Of a DNA stretch of 32,120 bases, positions 1 to 8,163 are shown piece by piece. The position numbers and the translations under genes were made by a program. The notes under the pieces are model-generated. The model was not told the origin of the DNA, searched no databases, and worked only from the letters and a program-made list of their open reading frames with translations. Where the stretch lies: the NCBI GenBank assembly GCA_018711005.1, contig DVIT01000055.1, positions 1-32,120 on the forward strand. The letters run 5' to 3'. The first letter of the stretch is position 1, and every line of letters begins with the position of its first letter. The stretch comes from Candidatus Scybalocola faecigallinarum. GTDB taxonomy: Bacteria; Bacillota; Clostridia; Lachnospirales; Lachnospiraceae.

Positions 1-119
1 ATGGGCAATACTATTATCAGATAAATAATTCGACAGCAGAAAACCAGAAATTCGGACAATACAATTATACATATCTGGTTCTTATCAAAGAAGATTTTTC
101 CCCATAGACACAGAAAATT

Positions 120-653
120 TTACGCCCTCAAAAAAGCCAAAAAACGCTCTTTATATAAACAGAATATATTTTGCTCGTCAAAGCTGATAACTGCACAGCC
201 GATCTTTACTGCTTCTACGGTTACCGCTTTAAGCTCGAAAATACGTATGCCGGTAGCTCCCAGTGTTTCCATAATAAGGCTCAGACGCTGCATTTTCAAT
301 GTCCGGGCCGTCTGGACAAGCTTGGAAAAATCCTCCCGGGTCAGCATTTTTTCCTCCGGACAAAAAGCGCAGCGCTGAATCTTTAAAGGCTTCACCAAAC
401 AGTCCAGCCACCCCATGAACCGAAAAAAGCAGTTCAGCGCTGCCAGCATAGAATTTACACTGGCCGGTTTATAATTCTCAGTAATCTCCTCCTTATAACG
501 CAGCACAGTTTCTTTATCAATTTGGGGATATTTTCTGGCAAACGCTCCCACATCTCTCATATATTTTTCAACCGTCGCCTTTGACCGTTCCATGCTTTCC
601 AAAAATACCTTAAACTCCTTTAACAGTTCCTCTTTAAAAAAATAAACATTCAT
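120..653 (-). pseudogene. Truncated tyrosine recombinase (integrase) remnant
   Basis: The 177-residue product begins with a SAM-like N-terminal DNA-binding domain (roughly residues 5-90, including 'SKATVEKYMRDV'). It then enters the catalytic domain with 'GATGIRIFEL' near residue 135, which carries the first catalytic arginine of the phage-integrase family. The frame stops about 40 residues later. The catalytic Lys, the HxxR box and the Tyr nucleophile are absent, and I found no continuation in positions 1-119. Full-length relatives are about 280-300 residues, so this is a 3'-truncated, probably inactive copy. I chose the ATG at 653 because AGGAG lies 8 bases upstream; the ATG at 707 has no ribosome binding site. 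A weak 7-bp stem (ACCAGA-type arms, about 43-79) follows the stop. The family call is firm; loss of function is inferred. Confidence 0.7.
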
Positions 654-784
654 CTCAATCACTCCTATCGTCTTTTCAATATTATTTTCAGTTTTCTCCG
701 GCTTCATGCCAAAAGAAGTGTGAATATAACTGTAAACTAAAGAGTTTCTTTATGGCCAGGGTCTTAGCATAACGTATTTTCAGA

Positions 785-830
785 CACAAAAAAAGTCGGA
801 ATGTGGAAATTTCTCCCACACTTCCGACTT
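785..830 (-). terminator. Isolated intrinsic terminator reading leftward
   Basis: The arms at 793-806 and 816-830 form a 14-bp stem with one bulged base. Read on the minus strand it is followed by a run of seven to eight T (complement of 785-792), as in a Rho-independent terminator. No complete minus-strand gene lies upstream of it, because the UvrA paralogue at 956 runs the other way. It sits between any leftward promoter and the recombinase remnant, so it is either a leftover terminator of a deleted gene or an attenuator. The plus strand has no T run after the stem. Confidence 0.75.
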
Positions 831-852
831 ATATACGAAAATAAAAATCCGG

Positions 853-881
853 TTGAATCCCCGCACGTTTTCTGCTATGGT
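853..881 (+). promoter_or_regulatory. Candidate promoter of the UvrA paralogue
   Basis: TTGAAT at 853-858 and TATGGT at 876-881 are separated by 17 bases. A TG one base before the -10 box gives an extended -10 element. This predicts a leader of about 65 bases before the ATG at 956. The call is based on spacing and consensus only. Confidence 0.5.
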
Positions 882-955
882 TATTTTGATAAGCATTCAG
901 GCCCTCGAAAAATCCTGTATTTTGGGGCTGCAGTGTTAAAAGAAAGGGGATTTTT

Positions 956-3439
956 ATGATCGATCATATGATCATCCGTGGCGCAAAAGTCCATAATCTG
1001 AAAAATATAGATGTTAATGTTCCTTTAAATAAGATCGTTGGTATTGCCGGAGTTTCCGGTTCCGGGAAATCCTCCCTGGCTCTGGGTGTTTTATATGCGG
1101 AGGGCTCCCGAAGGTATCTGGATGCCCTTTCCACCTATACCCGGCGGCGAATGACCCAGGCGCCCAAGGCTCCTGTAGATGAAGTGCTTTATGTGCCTGC
1201 GGCCCTGGCTCTGCGCCAGCGGCCCGGTGTTCCAGGCATCCGCAGTACCTTTGGCACAGGGACAGAGCTTTTAAACAGCCTGCGGCTTATGTTTTCCAGG
1301 CTTGCCAGCCATAAATGCCCTAACGGCCACTACATCCCGCCCACATTAGCCGTGGCCGCAGGCCATGAGCTGACCTGCCCTCAGTGCGGCGCCCGTTTTT
1401 ATGCCCCGTCCGCAGAGGAACTTGCCTTTAACAGCCAGGGGGCCTGCCGGACCTGCGGCGGTACCGGTATGGTGCGGACCGTAGACAAATCCACCCTGGT
1501 GCCGGATCCTTCCCTGACCATTGATGAAGGGGCCGTTGCCCCCTGGAACTCTCTTATGTGGTCGCTTATGACCGATGTGTGCCGGGAAATGGGCGTACGC
1601 ACAGACGTTCCATTTGAGCAGCTTACGGATCAGGAAAAAGATATTGTATATAACGGCCCGGCAGTGAAAAAGCATATTTTTTATAAGCCGAAAAATTCAA
1701 ACCAGGCGGGAGAGCTGGATTTTACTTATTTTAATGCAGTATACACCGTAGAAAATGCCCTGGCAAAGGTAAAAGATGAAAAAGGAATGAAGCGCGTAGA
1801 GAAATTTTTAAAAGAAGATATTTGTCCCCAGTGCGGCGGTACCCGGCTGAGCCCTGAGGCAAGAGCGCCCAAATTGCGGGGGATTTCTTTGGATGAAGCC
1901 TGCCGGATGACACTGGAAGCCCTTGTTGACTGGGTCAGCCATGTACCGGATACTTTGCCTGAGGAAATGCGCCCTATGGCCCAAAGCATCTGCGATTCAT
2001 TTCAGACCACAGCCCGCCGTCTTTTGGATCTCGGTCTCGGCTATCTGACCCTGGACCGGGCCGCTTCTACTCTCTCCACAGGAGAACGGCAGCGGATGCA
2101 GCTTGCCCGGGCGGTGCGCAACCGTACCACCGGCGTTTTATATGTGCTGGACGAGCCTTCCATTGGGCTCCATCCTTCCAATATTACAGGACTCCACGGT
2201 GTTATGGATGATCTGATCGCAGATGGAAATTCTGTGATTTTAGTAGATCACGACACCAATATTTTATCCAAGTCCGACTGGATCATTGAAATGGGACCCG
2301 GGGCCGGAGCCGGCGGCGGCAATGTCATTGCCCAGGGTACGGTCAGGGACATTGTTCAGGATCCCCATTCAAAGATCGGACCCTTTTTAAATCCATCATC
2401 CCGCATACAGGTGCGCACGCCTGTGGCACAGGAGCATCTTTTTGACCTGGGGACCATCCGTCTATCCACCGATGCCATCCATACGGTCCGGCCCCTTAAC
2501 GTATGCTTTCCCAAAGGTCGGCTGACCGCAGTGACCGGGGTTTCCGGCTCCGGCAAAACAACACTGATCCTGGAAAGTCTTGTGCCTGCCCTTAACGCCG
2601 CCATTCACCAGACGCCTATGCCTGACCATATCTGCCAGGTGGATCCCTGCAATATCCGGCATGTTAAGCTGATCGACGCCACGCCCATCGGCATTAACGT
2701 GCGTTCTACTGTAGCCACCTATGCCAATGTCCATGATGATTTGCGCAAAATTTTTGCAAAGACCCCACAGGCCAAAAAGCTTGGCCGCAAAGCCGGAGAT
2801 TTTTCTTATAATACAGGAAAGCTGCGCTGTCCGGTGTGTGATGGCACCGGTGTGATCAGTCTGGATGTCCAATTTCTTCCGGATGTGGATATTCCATGCC
2901 CCTCCTGCCGGGGCTCCCGGTATTCAAAGGAGGCCGGTCAGATCTTTTGGGAAAATAAAAACGGCGAACAATATACGCTGCCTCAGTTGATGGACATGGA
3001 TATTTCTTCTGCCTTAAATGCCTGCGACCAGCTTAGCCCGGTCCGTCAGCGCCTGAAAGTGCTTTGTGAGCTTGGCCTTGGTTATCTCACCTTAGGGGAG
3101 GAAACGCCCGGCCTGTCCGGCGGCGAGGCCCAGCGTCTGAAGCTGGCCAGCGAAATGGGAAAGGCCCAGTCGGATTCCGTCTTTATTTTTGACGAACCTA
3201 CTATTGGCCTGCACCCTCTGGATGTTCAGACATTGCTTGGCGTTTTTGAAACTCTGATCCAAAACGGCGCCACGGTCATTGTTATTGAGCATGATCTGGA
3301 TGTGATCCGCAGCGCCGATTATATTATTGACATGGGGCCTGGCGGCGGCAGCCGGGGCGGCCGCATTGTTGCCGCCGGAACTTTAGATACCATCTGCCGG
3401 ACGCCTGAAAGCTGCACCGGCCGCTATTTGTTAAAATAG
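956..3439 (+). CDS. UvrA-like ABC ATPase (UvrA paralogue)
   Basis: This 827-residue protein is a cytosolic, DNA-binding tandem ABC ATPase of the excinuclease UvrA family. Walker A boxes are 'GVSGSGKSS' (about residue 32) and 'GVSGSGKTT' (about 530). ABC signatures are 'LSTGERQRM' and 'LSGGEAQRL', each followed by a Walker B 'DEPSIGLHP' or 'DEPTIGLHP'. Zinc-finger cysteines are visible as CPQCG, CRTCGGTG, CPVCDGTG and CPSCRGSRY. Housekeeping UvrA is about 940 residues; the shorter length suggests the class that lacks part of the UvrB-interaction region, which includes UvrA2 and DrrC-like proteins linked to tolerance of DNA-binding drugs. The ATG at 956 follows AAAGGGGA. The gene stands alone and its 3' end overlaps the convergent catalase by 9 bases. 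Family assignment is firm; whether it acts in repair or drug tolerance is unknown. Confidence 0.9.
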   Translation: MIDHMIIRGAKVHNLKNIDVNVPLNKIVGIAGVSGSGKSSLALGVLYAEGSRRYLDALSTYTRRRMTQAPKAPVDEVLYVPAALALRQRPGVPGIRSTFGTGTELLNSLRLMFSRLASHKCPNGHYIPPTLAVAAGHELTCPQCGARFYAPSAEELAFNSQGACRTCGGTGMVRTVDKSTLVPDPSLTIDEGAVAPWNSLMWSLMTDVCREMGVRTDVPFEQLTDQEKDIVYNGPAVKKHIFYKPKNSNQAGELDFTYFNAVYTVENALAKVKDEKGMKRVEKFLKEDICPQCGGTRLSPEARAPKLRGISLDEACRMTLEALVDWVSHVPDTLPEEMRPMAQSICDSFQTTARRLLDLGLGYLTLDRAASTLSTGERQRMQLARAVRNRTTGVLYVLDEPSIGLHPSNITGLHGVMDDLIADGNSVILVDHDTNILSKSDWIIEMGPGAGAGGGNVIAQGTVRDIVQDPHSKIGPFLNPSSRIQVRTPVAQEHLFDLGTIRLSTDAIHTVRPLNVCFPKGRLTAVTGVSGSGKTTLILESLVPALNAAIHQTPMPDHICQVDPCNIRHVKLIDATPIGINVRSTVATYANVHDDLRKIFAKTPQAKKLGRKAGDFSYNTGKLRCPVCDGTGVISLDVQFLPDVDIPCPSCRGSRYSKEAGQIFWENKNGEQYTLPQLMDMDISSALNACDQLSPVRQRLKVLCELGLGYLTLGEETPGLSGGEAQRLKLASEMGKAQSDSVFIFDEPTIGLHPLDVQTLLGVFETLIQNGATVIVIEHDLDVIRSADYIIDMGPGGGSRGGRIVAAGTLDTICRTPESCTGRYLLK

Positions 3440-5035
3440 ATGCTCCCGGATGCACCGCTCCCGTGTCATAGCCCGCTTACCGCATCCCGGATTTCCTACA
3501 GGCCGGGGTTGCCGGGGCTGCACCGGATTTTTTCTGTGTCTCATATTTTGAGACTGGACCGGTGCCTCAGGCTCCGGCTTTTGATGTTTTTCTCTGTCCC
3601 CGTTTTGGAGAAAACCGCTGACACAGCGGCACAGTTCCGGACTGATTTTTTCCAAAAGGGCCAGAGAACGGCGGCGGACTGCCATACAGGCCGATGACAG
3701 GTCATGAGCCATAGCTTCCGCCATTCGCTGCTGCTCCCCTTCAGGAAGGGAGCAATACCGGGCTGTGGCCTGGGAAAAATCATCGGTTCTGGAAATTGGC
3801 TCCTGTACCATATGGGCCGAGTAATGGGGGCCTTTAAAATCCGGCCGGCAGCTCTCCCTTGGGCAGTTGCCGGCCAGGGAATTGGGCTTATAATTAATAT
3901 CGCCGGTTGGCACCTTGTAATTCATGGGCCCGTCGCTCATATCATTATTCACCGGGACTACGGGGCGGTTTACCGGAAGCTGTGAATAGTTTGCCCCTAT
4001 GCGGTACCTTTGAGTGTCCCGATAGGCAAATGTCCTGCCCTGGAGCATTTTATCTGCGGAAAATTCAATGCCCGGTACAATATTAGCCGGCGCAAAGGCA
4101 GCCTGCTCAACCTGTGCAAAATAGTTTTGGGGGTTTTCATTTAAAACAAGCATTCCCACTTTCATCAGAGGGAACTGATCCTCCGGCCATGTCTTTGTAT
4201 CATCCAACGGATCAAAAGGAAGATCATCTGCGATTTCAGGATCCATCATCTGGACGCAAAATTCATATTTGATCGGACACCCGTTTTCTATGGAGGACCA
4301 CAGCGTCCTTCCGGCAATATCCGGATCTTCCCCGGCAAGTTTTGCCGCCTCAAACCGGTCCACTACCTCTTTAGGCTTCTGACAAAGGAAATGATATTTT
4401 ACAAGGCGGCGCTTTCCGGCCTTGTTGCGCCAGACAAAAGTATTCACACCAAAGCCGTCCATTTTACTGTAGTCTTTTATAATCCCCCGGTCGCTGTACA
4501 GCCAGGTAAGCATGTGGGCGCACTCGGGCATAAGGGAATAAAAGTCCCAGATCCGCTCAAAATCCTGAATATTGGTTTTAGGGGATGGCTTTTGAGAATG
4601 GATAAAGTCCGGAAAGCTCATGGCATCCCGTATGAAAAAGACCGGAAAGCTCAGTCCGGCTACATCGTAATTGCCTTCTTGGGTATAAAATCGCACGGCA
4701 AAGCCTCTTGGATCCCGCACGGTATCTGCCGAGCCGCGAAAACCGATGACTGTGGAAAAACGGATCAGTATTTTAGTCTTTTGGGATGGATTCTGAAGAA
4801 AATCTGCACATGTATACTCTGCCATGGATTGATAAGGCTGGAAATACCCAAAGGCACCGCTGCCCTTGGCATGGACAACCCGCTCGGGGATGCGCTCCCG
4901 GTCGAAATGTGCCATTTTTTCCACAAAATTTACATCATCAAACAGCATGGGGCCATTATTTCCCAAAGTCATGGAATTGGCCGTATCATAAACCGGCGCG
5001 CCGAAGCCGGTGGTCAGTGTTCCGCATTTTTCCAT
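3431..5035 (-). CDS. katA: Catalase with altered distal haem pocket
   Basis: This 534-residue haem catalase should dismute hydrogen peroxide in the cytosol. The distal histidine is visible in 'RVVHAKGSGAFGYF' (His55). The proximal ligand is Tyr338 in 'GRTFAYRDTQRYR' with Arg334 before it. A catalase-related C-terminal helical domain runs to about residue 480. The usual 'GNNTP' segment carrying the catalytic asparagine reads 'GLSFP' here (Leu128), so a key residue appears replaced. A Pro/Arg-rich tail of about 55 residues follows the normal end and runs into the convergent UvrA paralogue. I chose the ATG at 5035 because AAAAGGAG sits 7 bases upstream; the same frame is open to 5119, but that part overlaps the regulatory hairpin. 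It is the last gene after degV and the two COG0523 genes. Family certain; activity uncertain. Confidence 0.9.
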   Translation of the reverse strand: MEKCGTLTTGFGAPVYDTANSMTLGNNGPMLFDDVNFVEKMAHFDRERIPERVVHAKGSGAFGYFQPYQSMAEYTCADFLQNPSQKTKILIRFSTVIGFRGSADTVRDPRGFAVRFYTQEGNYDVAGLSFPVFFIRDAMSFPDFIHSQKPSPKTNIQDFERIWDFYSLMPECAHMLTWLYSDRGIIKDYSKMDGFGVNTFVWRNKAGKRRLVKYHFLCQKPKEVVDRFEAAKLAGEDPDIAGRTLWSSIENGCPIKYEFCVQMMDPEIADDLPFDPLDDTKTWPEDQFPLMKVGMLVLNENPQNYFAQVEQAAFAPANIVPGIEFSADKMLQGRTFAYRDTQRYRIGANYSQLPVNRPVVPVNNDMSDGPMNYKVPTGDINYKPNSLAGNCPRESCRPDFKGPHYSAHMVQEPISRTDDFSQATARYCSLPEGEQQRMAEAMAHDLSSACMAVRRRSLALLEKISPELCRCVSGFLQNGDREKHQKPEPEAPVQSQNMRHRKNPVQPRQPRPVGNPGCGKRAMTRERCIREHLF

Positions 5036-5095
5036 AAAAAAACTCCTTTTTTGCATATCTACACTACTGTAAAAATATGCATCAAAGGAGTTTTT
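5036..5095 (-). promoter_or_regulatory. Hairpin sequestering the catalase ribosome binding site
   Basis: On the minus strand a 12-bp arm (complement of 5084-5095, AAAAACTCCTTT) pairs with AAAGGAGTTTTT (complement of 5036-5047). An inner 7-bp TGCATAT/ATATGCA helix extends it. The 3' arm contains the catalase Shine-Dalgarno sequence and is followed by seven T just before the ATG. The structure could act as a terminator after degV, as an attenuator, or as an AU-rich switch that hides the ribosome binding site. The loop contains TACAGTAGTGTA, a small imperfect palindrome. Confidence 0.6.
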
Positions 5096-5115
5096 GTGCT
5101 TATGCGGATTCTTCA

Positions 5116-6015
5116 TCACACATACTCAAAACGTTTTAAAAATCCCATTCCAAGAGGATAAGGGCCTGTATGGACGCCAATGGTAGCGCCGATCTGGTAA
5201 ATTTCCATATCATCAATATGGCAGTAGGATTTCATGGAAGCCACCAGCTGGTTTTTAAAAGCCACGCACTCATTATAGTCGCAGCCATAGCCGGAGGCAA
5301 AGGTATACTGCTCCGGTATTTCCCCGGAATCTTTAAAAAAGTTTCTGGCCATACTAATAATACGGTCAAAGGCCTTTTTACGGCTGCGGGTCATGCCTTC
5401 CGGAAAAATCTCGCCCTCCTTCATGGAGATCAGCGGTTTGATCCCAAGGGTGGATGCTGCCAGCCCCATGACCTTTCCCACACGGCCGCCATGGATAAGA
5501 TAATCCATACTTCCAACAGAAAAGAAAATCCTTCCGGTACTTTTGATCTTTTCGATTTTTTTCTGGATGTTCTCAAAACTCAGGCCCGCATCCCGCATAC
5601 GGGCACATTCCTGAACTAAAAGTCCCTGAAGGGCTGTGGCCAGAGTCGTGTCGATCACGGCAATCCGTATATTCTTATACATTTCCCCGACGATCCGGGC
5701 TGCATTTTGGGCCGAATTGAAAGAGCCGCTGAATTTTGAGGACAGGCACAGGCAAATAATATCCTTGCCCTCCCTTGCTGCGGATGTAAATGCATCCACA
5801 TAATCCTGTACCGGAGGAAGGGAAGTTTTTGGAAATACCTTTGGATGCTCCACCATATGGTTATAAAACCGGCGCACATCCATTTCTTCAATTTCCTTAT
5901 AAAACTTCTCGCCATCAAAGGATACATAGTAAGGAATAATTTTCACACCAGTGCGGTCACTGCGTTCCCTCCCTAAATCACAGGACCCATCGGAAATAAT
6001 CTGATAATTCCCCAT
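5116..6015 (-). CDS. DegV family fatty-acid-binding protein
   Basis: This 299-residue protein belongs to the DegV family. Members bind a long-chain fatty acid, and some (FakB) present it to a fatty-acid kinase. The start 'YQIISDGSCDLG', the conserved 'KTSLPPVQDY' (about residue 60) and 'LCLSSKFSGSFNSA' match the lipid-contacting motifs of the family, and length is normal. No DAK-type kinase gene is in the window, so a FakB role is only possible. The ATG at 6015 follows CCAGGAG. It starts 15 bases after the COG0523-DUF1980 gene and is followed 80 bases later by the catalase, suggesting shared transcription from the promoter near 8170. Confidence 0.88.
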   Translation of the reverse strand: MGNYQIISDGSCDLGRERSDRTGVKIIPYYVSFDGEKFYKEIEEMDVRRFYNHMVEHPKVFPKTSLPPVQDYVDAFTSAAREGKDIICLCLSSKFSGSFNSAQNAARIVGEMYKNIRIAVIDTTLATALQGLLVQECARMRDAGLSFENIQKKIEKIKSTGRIFFSVGSMDYLIHGGRVGKVMGLAASTLGIKPLISMKEGEIFPEGMTRSRKKAFDRIISMARNFFKDSGEIPEQYTFASGYGCDYNECVAFKNQLVASMKSYCHIDDMEIYQIGATIGVHTGPYPLGMGFLKRFEYV

Positions 6016-6030
6016 AAAATTTTCTCCTGG

Positions 6031-6972
6031 TCAGTTAAAGTATACAAGCTCCTCCTCCGGCTTCGGCGCAGAAACCGCATGTTTCAGATAGAGCACCGGC
6101 CCTTCGCCATGATAGGCCGGGAAATATTCGTAACGGATTTTTGCTGTCACATCCACCCAGTGGTTTGTTTTAAGGGCATCCCCGTGAGTGGTCTTGCACA
6201 CAAAGCCAATAAAACGTATATCATCGGCGCAGCAGGTCATGGCGTGACGCCCGGGAACAAAATATCCGTCAGGGAAATCCTTGCTTTTATAAATCTTCCC
6301 CTTAAACTCTACGGTCTTTCCGTCATATTTGTCCTTATTATCCAGCGCGTCAATATACCACAGGCCGAAATCCTCATCTTCCACCTTGATCACATCCGCA
6401 TTCACATCAAAAGGCATTTCATCAATGGTCAGCGGGATCATTTCTCCATCTTCATCTTCAAAAATGACCTGTGCCCGGCGGTTGACCGCTTTAATGCTGC
6501 GGCGATAGCTGTTTAACGGCATGTCCTCATCGCACCGGTTAAAGATCACAAGCTCTGACTGGGCAAAAATATCCATCATCAGAGAACGCATATTGTTCAA
6601 ATATACATCAAAGGTGGAGCCATCCACGATCGTTACGACCTGGTTGAAAAACCATCCTTTAGGCAGCTTCATATCAAACAGATCCTGTGTTTTCCACATG
6701 CCGTTATATTCGATAAAAATACATTCCGGCTTGTAGATCCTGGCACAATCTGCCAAAAACTCGGGAGTAAAATCCTCCTGGGAATCTACAGACACAACAT
6801 CAATGTTCAGCTCTGACAGAGTCTTTTCGTCATACTCTGCTTCGCCTTCCTCACACATAATGATCAGTGTCTTATCTTCCTCAGAAAATCCTTCTTCCTC
6901 AAGGATCTGTGTAAGAAATGTCGTCTTTCCTGCATCCAAAAACCCCGTTACAACAAAAACAGGCATTTTCAC
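6031..6972 (-). CDS. G3E/COG0523 GTPase fused to a DUF1980 (TIGR03943)-like domain
   Basis: Residues 1-200 form a COG0523 (CobW-type) P-loop GTPase with Walker A 'GFLDAGKTT' at 10-18 and a guanine-specificity motif close to consensus, 'FNRCD' (144-148). The CxCC metal motif of the family is missing. Residues 205-313 resemble the C-terminal domain of TIGR03943/DUF1980 proteins: 'GKTVEFKGKIYKS', 'FVPGRHAMTCCADD' with the paired Cys247-Cys248, and a following 'HWVDVTAKI'. DUF1980 proteins often sit beside permeases in zinc-responsive loci, so a role in metal supply is inferred, not shown. The start is GTG at 6972 (AAGGA 13 bases upstream); the in-frame ATG at 6966 is an alternative. It lies 28 bases after the His-rich COG0523 gene, with which it probably works. 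Confidence 0.8.
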   Translation of the reverse strand: MKMPVFVVTGFLDAGKTTFLTQILEEEGFSEEDKTLIIMCEEGEAEYDEKTLSELNIDVVSVDSQEDFTPEFLADCARIYKPECIFIEYNGMWKTQDLFDMKLPKGWFFNQVVTIVDGSTFDVYLNNMRSLMMDIFAQSELVIFNRCDEDMPLNSYRRSIKAVNRRAQVIFEDEDGEMIPLTIDEMPFDVNADVIKVEDEDFGLWYIDALDNKDKYDGKTVEFKGKIYKSKDFPDGYFVPGRHAMTCCADDIRFIGFVCKTTHGDALKTNHWVDVTAKIRYEYFPAYHGEGPVLYLKHAVSAPKPEEELVYFN

Positions 6973-7000
6973 GTATTATCACTCATCCTTCTTTATTATC

Positions 7001-8119
7001 TTAGACATGGAACAGTTCTTTTAAGGCAGCTTCATCAATCTTGGAGCCAATAACGCAGATCTGTCCTGTATACTGAGGCGCACCGTCGCGCAGCTCATAT
7101 TCACCGGGAACAAGATCGAAATAGATCCAGGAATTGCCTTCGCCGTAAACCATTCCTTTAGCGCGAAGCACAGTGCCAAAACGGTCGGACTCAGACAATT
7201 CTTTCAGGATAGTCTCCATTTCATCCTTTGTATATCTGTGGGCTGTTTCTGTTCCCCAGCTTGTAAACACTTCATCCGCATGATGGTGGCCCTCATGGTC
7301 ATGATGATGATCGTGGCCGCAGCCGCAATGATCATGATCGTGATGATCATGGTCATGATCATGGTCGTGATCATGGTCGTGATCATGGTCGTGGTCACAG
7401 TGTTCGTGATCGTGGTGATCATGGTCATGATGATGGTCGTGATCACAATGTTCGCCGTGCTCATGCACATGACCGCAGTCAGGGCAAACCCGTGCGGCCT
7501 CTAAAAGTTCTTCCTCCAGGGAATGCTTCTGCTCCATAGCGTCAAGGATCTGTCTGCCTTCCAGCTCATCCCACGGCGTTGTGATCAGTGCTGCTTTATC
7601 ATTATGCTCACGGATTAAAGCCACGCATTCTTCCAGCTTTTCCTGGCTCACGTTTTGTGTACGGCTTAAAATAATAGTTTTGGCATATTCGATCTGGTTG
7701 ACGAAAAACTCGCCAAAGTTTTTAATAAACACGCGGCACTTCTTCGCATCCACCACAGCTGTAAAGCTGTTCATTTCAAGGCCTGTTTCATCAGCCACAT
7801 TCTGAACAGCTTTAATTACATCAGATAATTTGCCTACACCGGATGGCTCAATAAGGATACGGTCCGGATGGTACTTTTCTACAACTTCCTTTAAAGCCGT
7901 TCCAAAGTCCCCTACTAAAGAGCAGCAGATACAGCCGGAGTTCATCTCTGTAATCTGGATGCCGGCTTCTTTTAAAAATCCGCCGTCAATTCCGATCTCG
8001 CCAAACTCATTTTCAATCAGCACTACCTGTTCCCCGGCCAGCGCTTCTTTTAACAGCTTTTTGATCAGTGTTGTTTTCCCGGCGCCTAAAAAACCGGAAA
8101 TAATATCAATCTTTGCCAT
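7001..8119 (-). CDS. CobW-like G3E GTPase with His-rich metal-binding region
   Basis: This 372-residue protein is a COG0523 metallochaperone GTPase. It has Walker A 'GFLGAGKTT' (9-17), the metal-binding 'GCICC' motif (62-66) and 'IEPSG' (90-94). The usual NKxD base-specificity motif reads 'SRTQ' (152-155), a departure from family consensus. Residues 212-280 hold CPDCG and a long His/Asp run with a CGCG break, which should bind several Zn, Co or Ni ions. The CobW C-terminal domain follows. A position just after cbiC fits cobalt supply to corrin synthesis, but zinc storage is equally consistent with the domain make-up. The ATG at 8119 follows AGAAGGAAG. It is the first gene of the unit driven by the promoter inside cbiC. 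Confidence 0.88.
   Translation of the reverse strand: MAKIDIISGFLGAGKTTLIKKLLKEALAGEQVVLIENEFGEIGIDGGFLKEAGIQITEMNSGCICCSLVGDFGTALKEVVEKYHPDRILIEPSGVGKLSDVIKAVQNVADETGLEMNSFTAVVDAKKCRVFIKNFGEFFVNQIEYAKTIILSRTQNVSQEKLEECVALIREHNDKAALITTPWDELEGRQILDAMEQKHSLEEELLEAARVCPDCGHVHEHGEHCDHDHHHDHDHHDHEHCDHDHDHDHDHDHDHDHDHHDHDHCGCGHDHHHDHEGHHHADEVFTSWGTETAHRYTKDEMETILKELSESDRFGTVLRAKGMVYGEGNSWIYFDLVPGEYELRDGAPQYTGQICVIGSKIDEAALKELFHV
7280..7471 (-). repeat. His/Asp codon repeat encoding a metal-binding stretch
   Basis: This low-complexity DNA is built from alternating His and Asp codons; the purest part (7325-7396) follows a period of about 12 bases with small variations. It encodes residues 217-280 of the CobW-like protein. 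Long antisense frames here, rich in Met, Ile and Val, are by-products of the repeat. Such tracts can change length by slippage, which would alter metal capacity. Confidence 0.85.
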
Positions 8120-8163
8120 TTATAATCTTCCTTCTTTCTTTATAATGCAAATGCCCTGCGGCT

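Larger units (their letters stand above)
654..955. other. Gene-free segment between recombinase remnant and UvrA paralogue
   Basis: About 300 bases without a convincing gene. It holds the leftward terminator (785-830), the rightward promoter (853-881) and the ribosome binding site AAGGGGA just before 956. A weak stem with GCCC/GGGC and AAAAT/ATTTT arms lies at 901-928 in the leader of the rightward gene. Nothing else is recognisable. Confidence 0.5.

Noticed and set aside
1-119. Missing C-terminal part of the recombinase in another frame
   Set aside because: No HxxR or tyrosine-box motif could be read on the minus strand in this stretch.
5056-5119. Longer catalase start at 5119 or 5056
   Set aside because: The ribosome binding site lies between these codons and the ATG at 5035, and the catalase fold begins after 5035.
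4391-5161. 256-residue plus-strand open frame opposite the catalase
   Set aside because: It is a shadow of the catalase codon pattern; it has no ribosome binding site, and the catalase is unambiguous.
7280-7471. CRISPR-like array
   Set aside because: The repetition is short, in-frame and protein-coding, with no spacer-repeat structure.
7238-7504. Met/Val/Ile-rich open frames through the His/Asp repeat
   Set aside because: They are by-products of the repeated His/Asp codons read on other frames.
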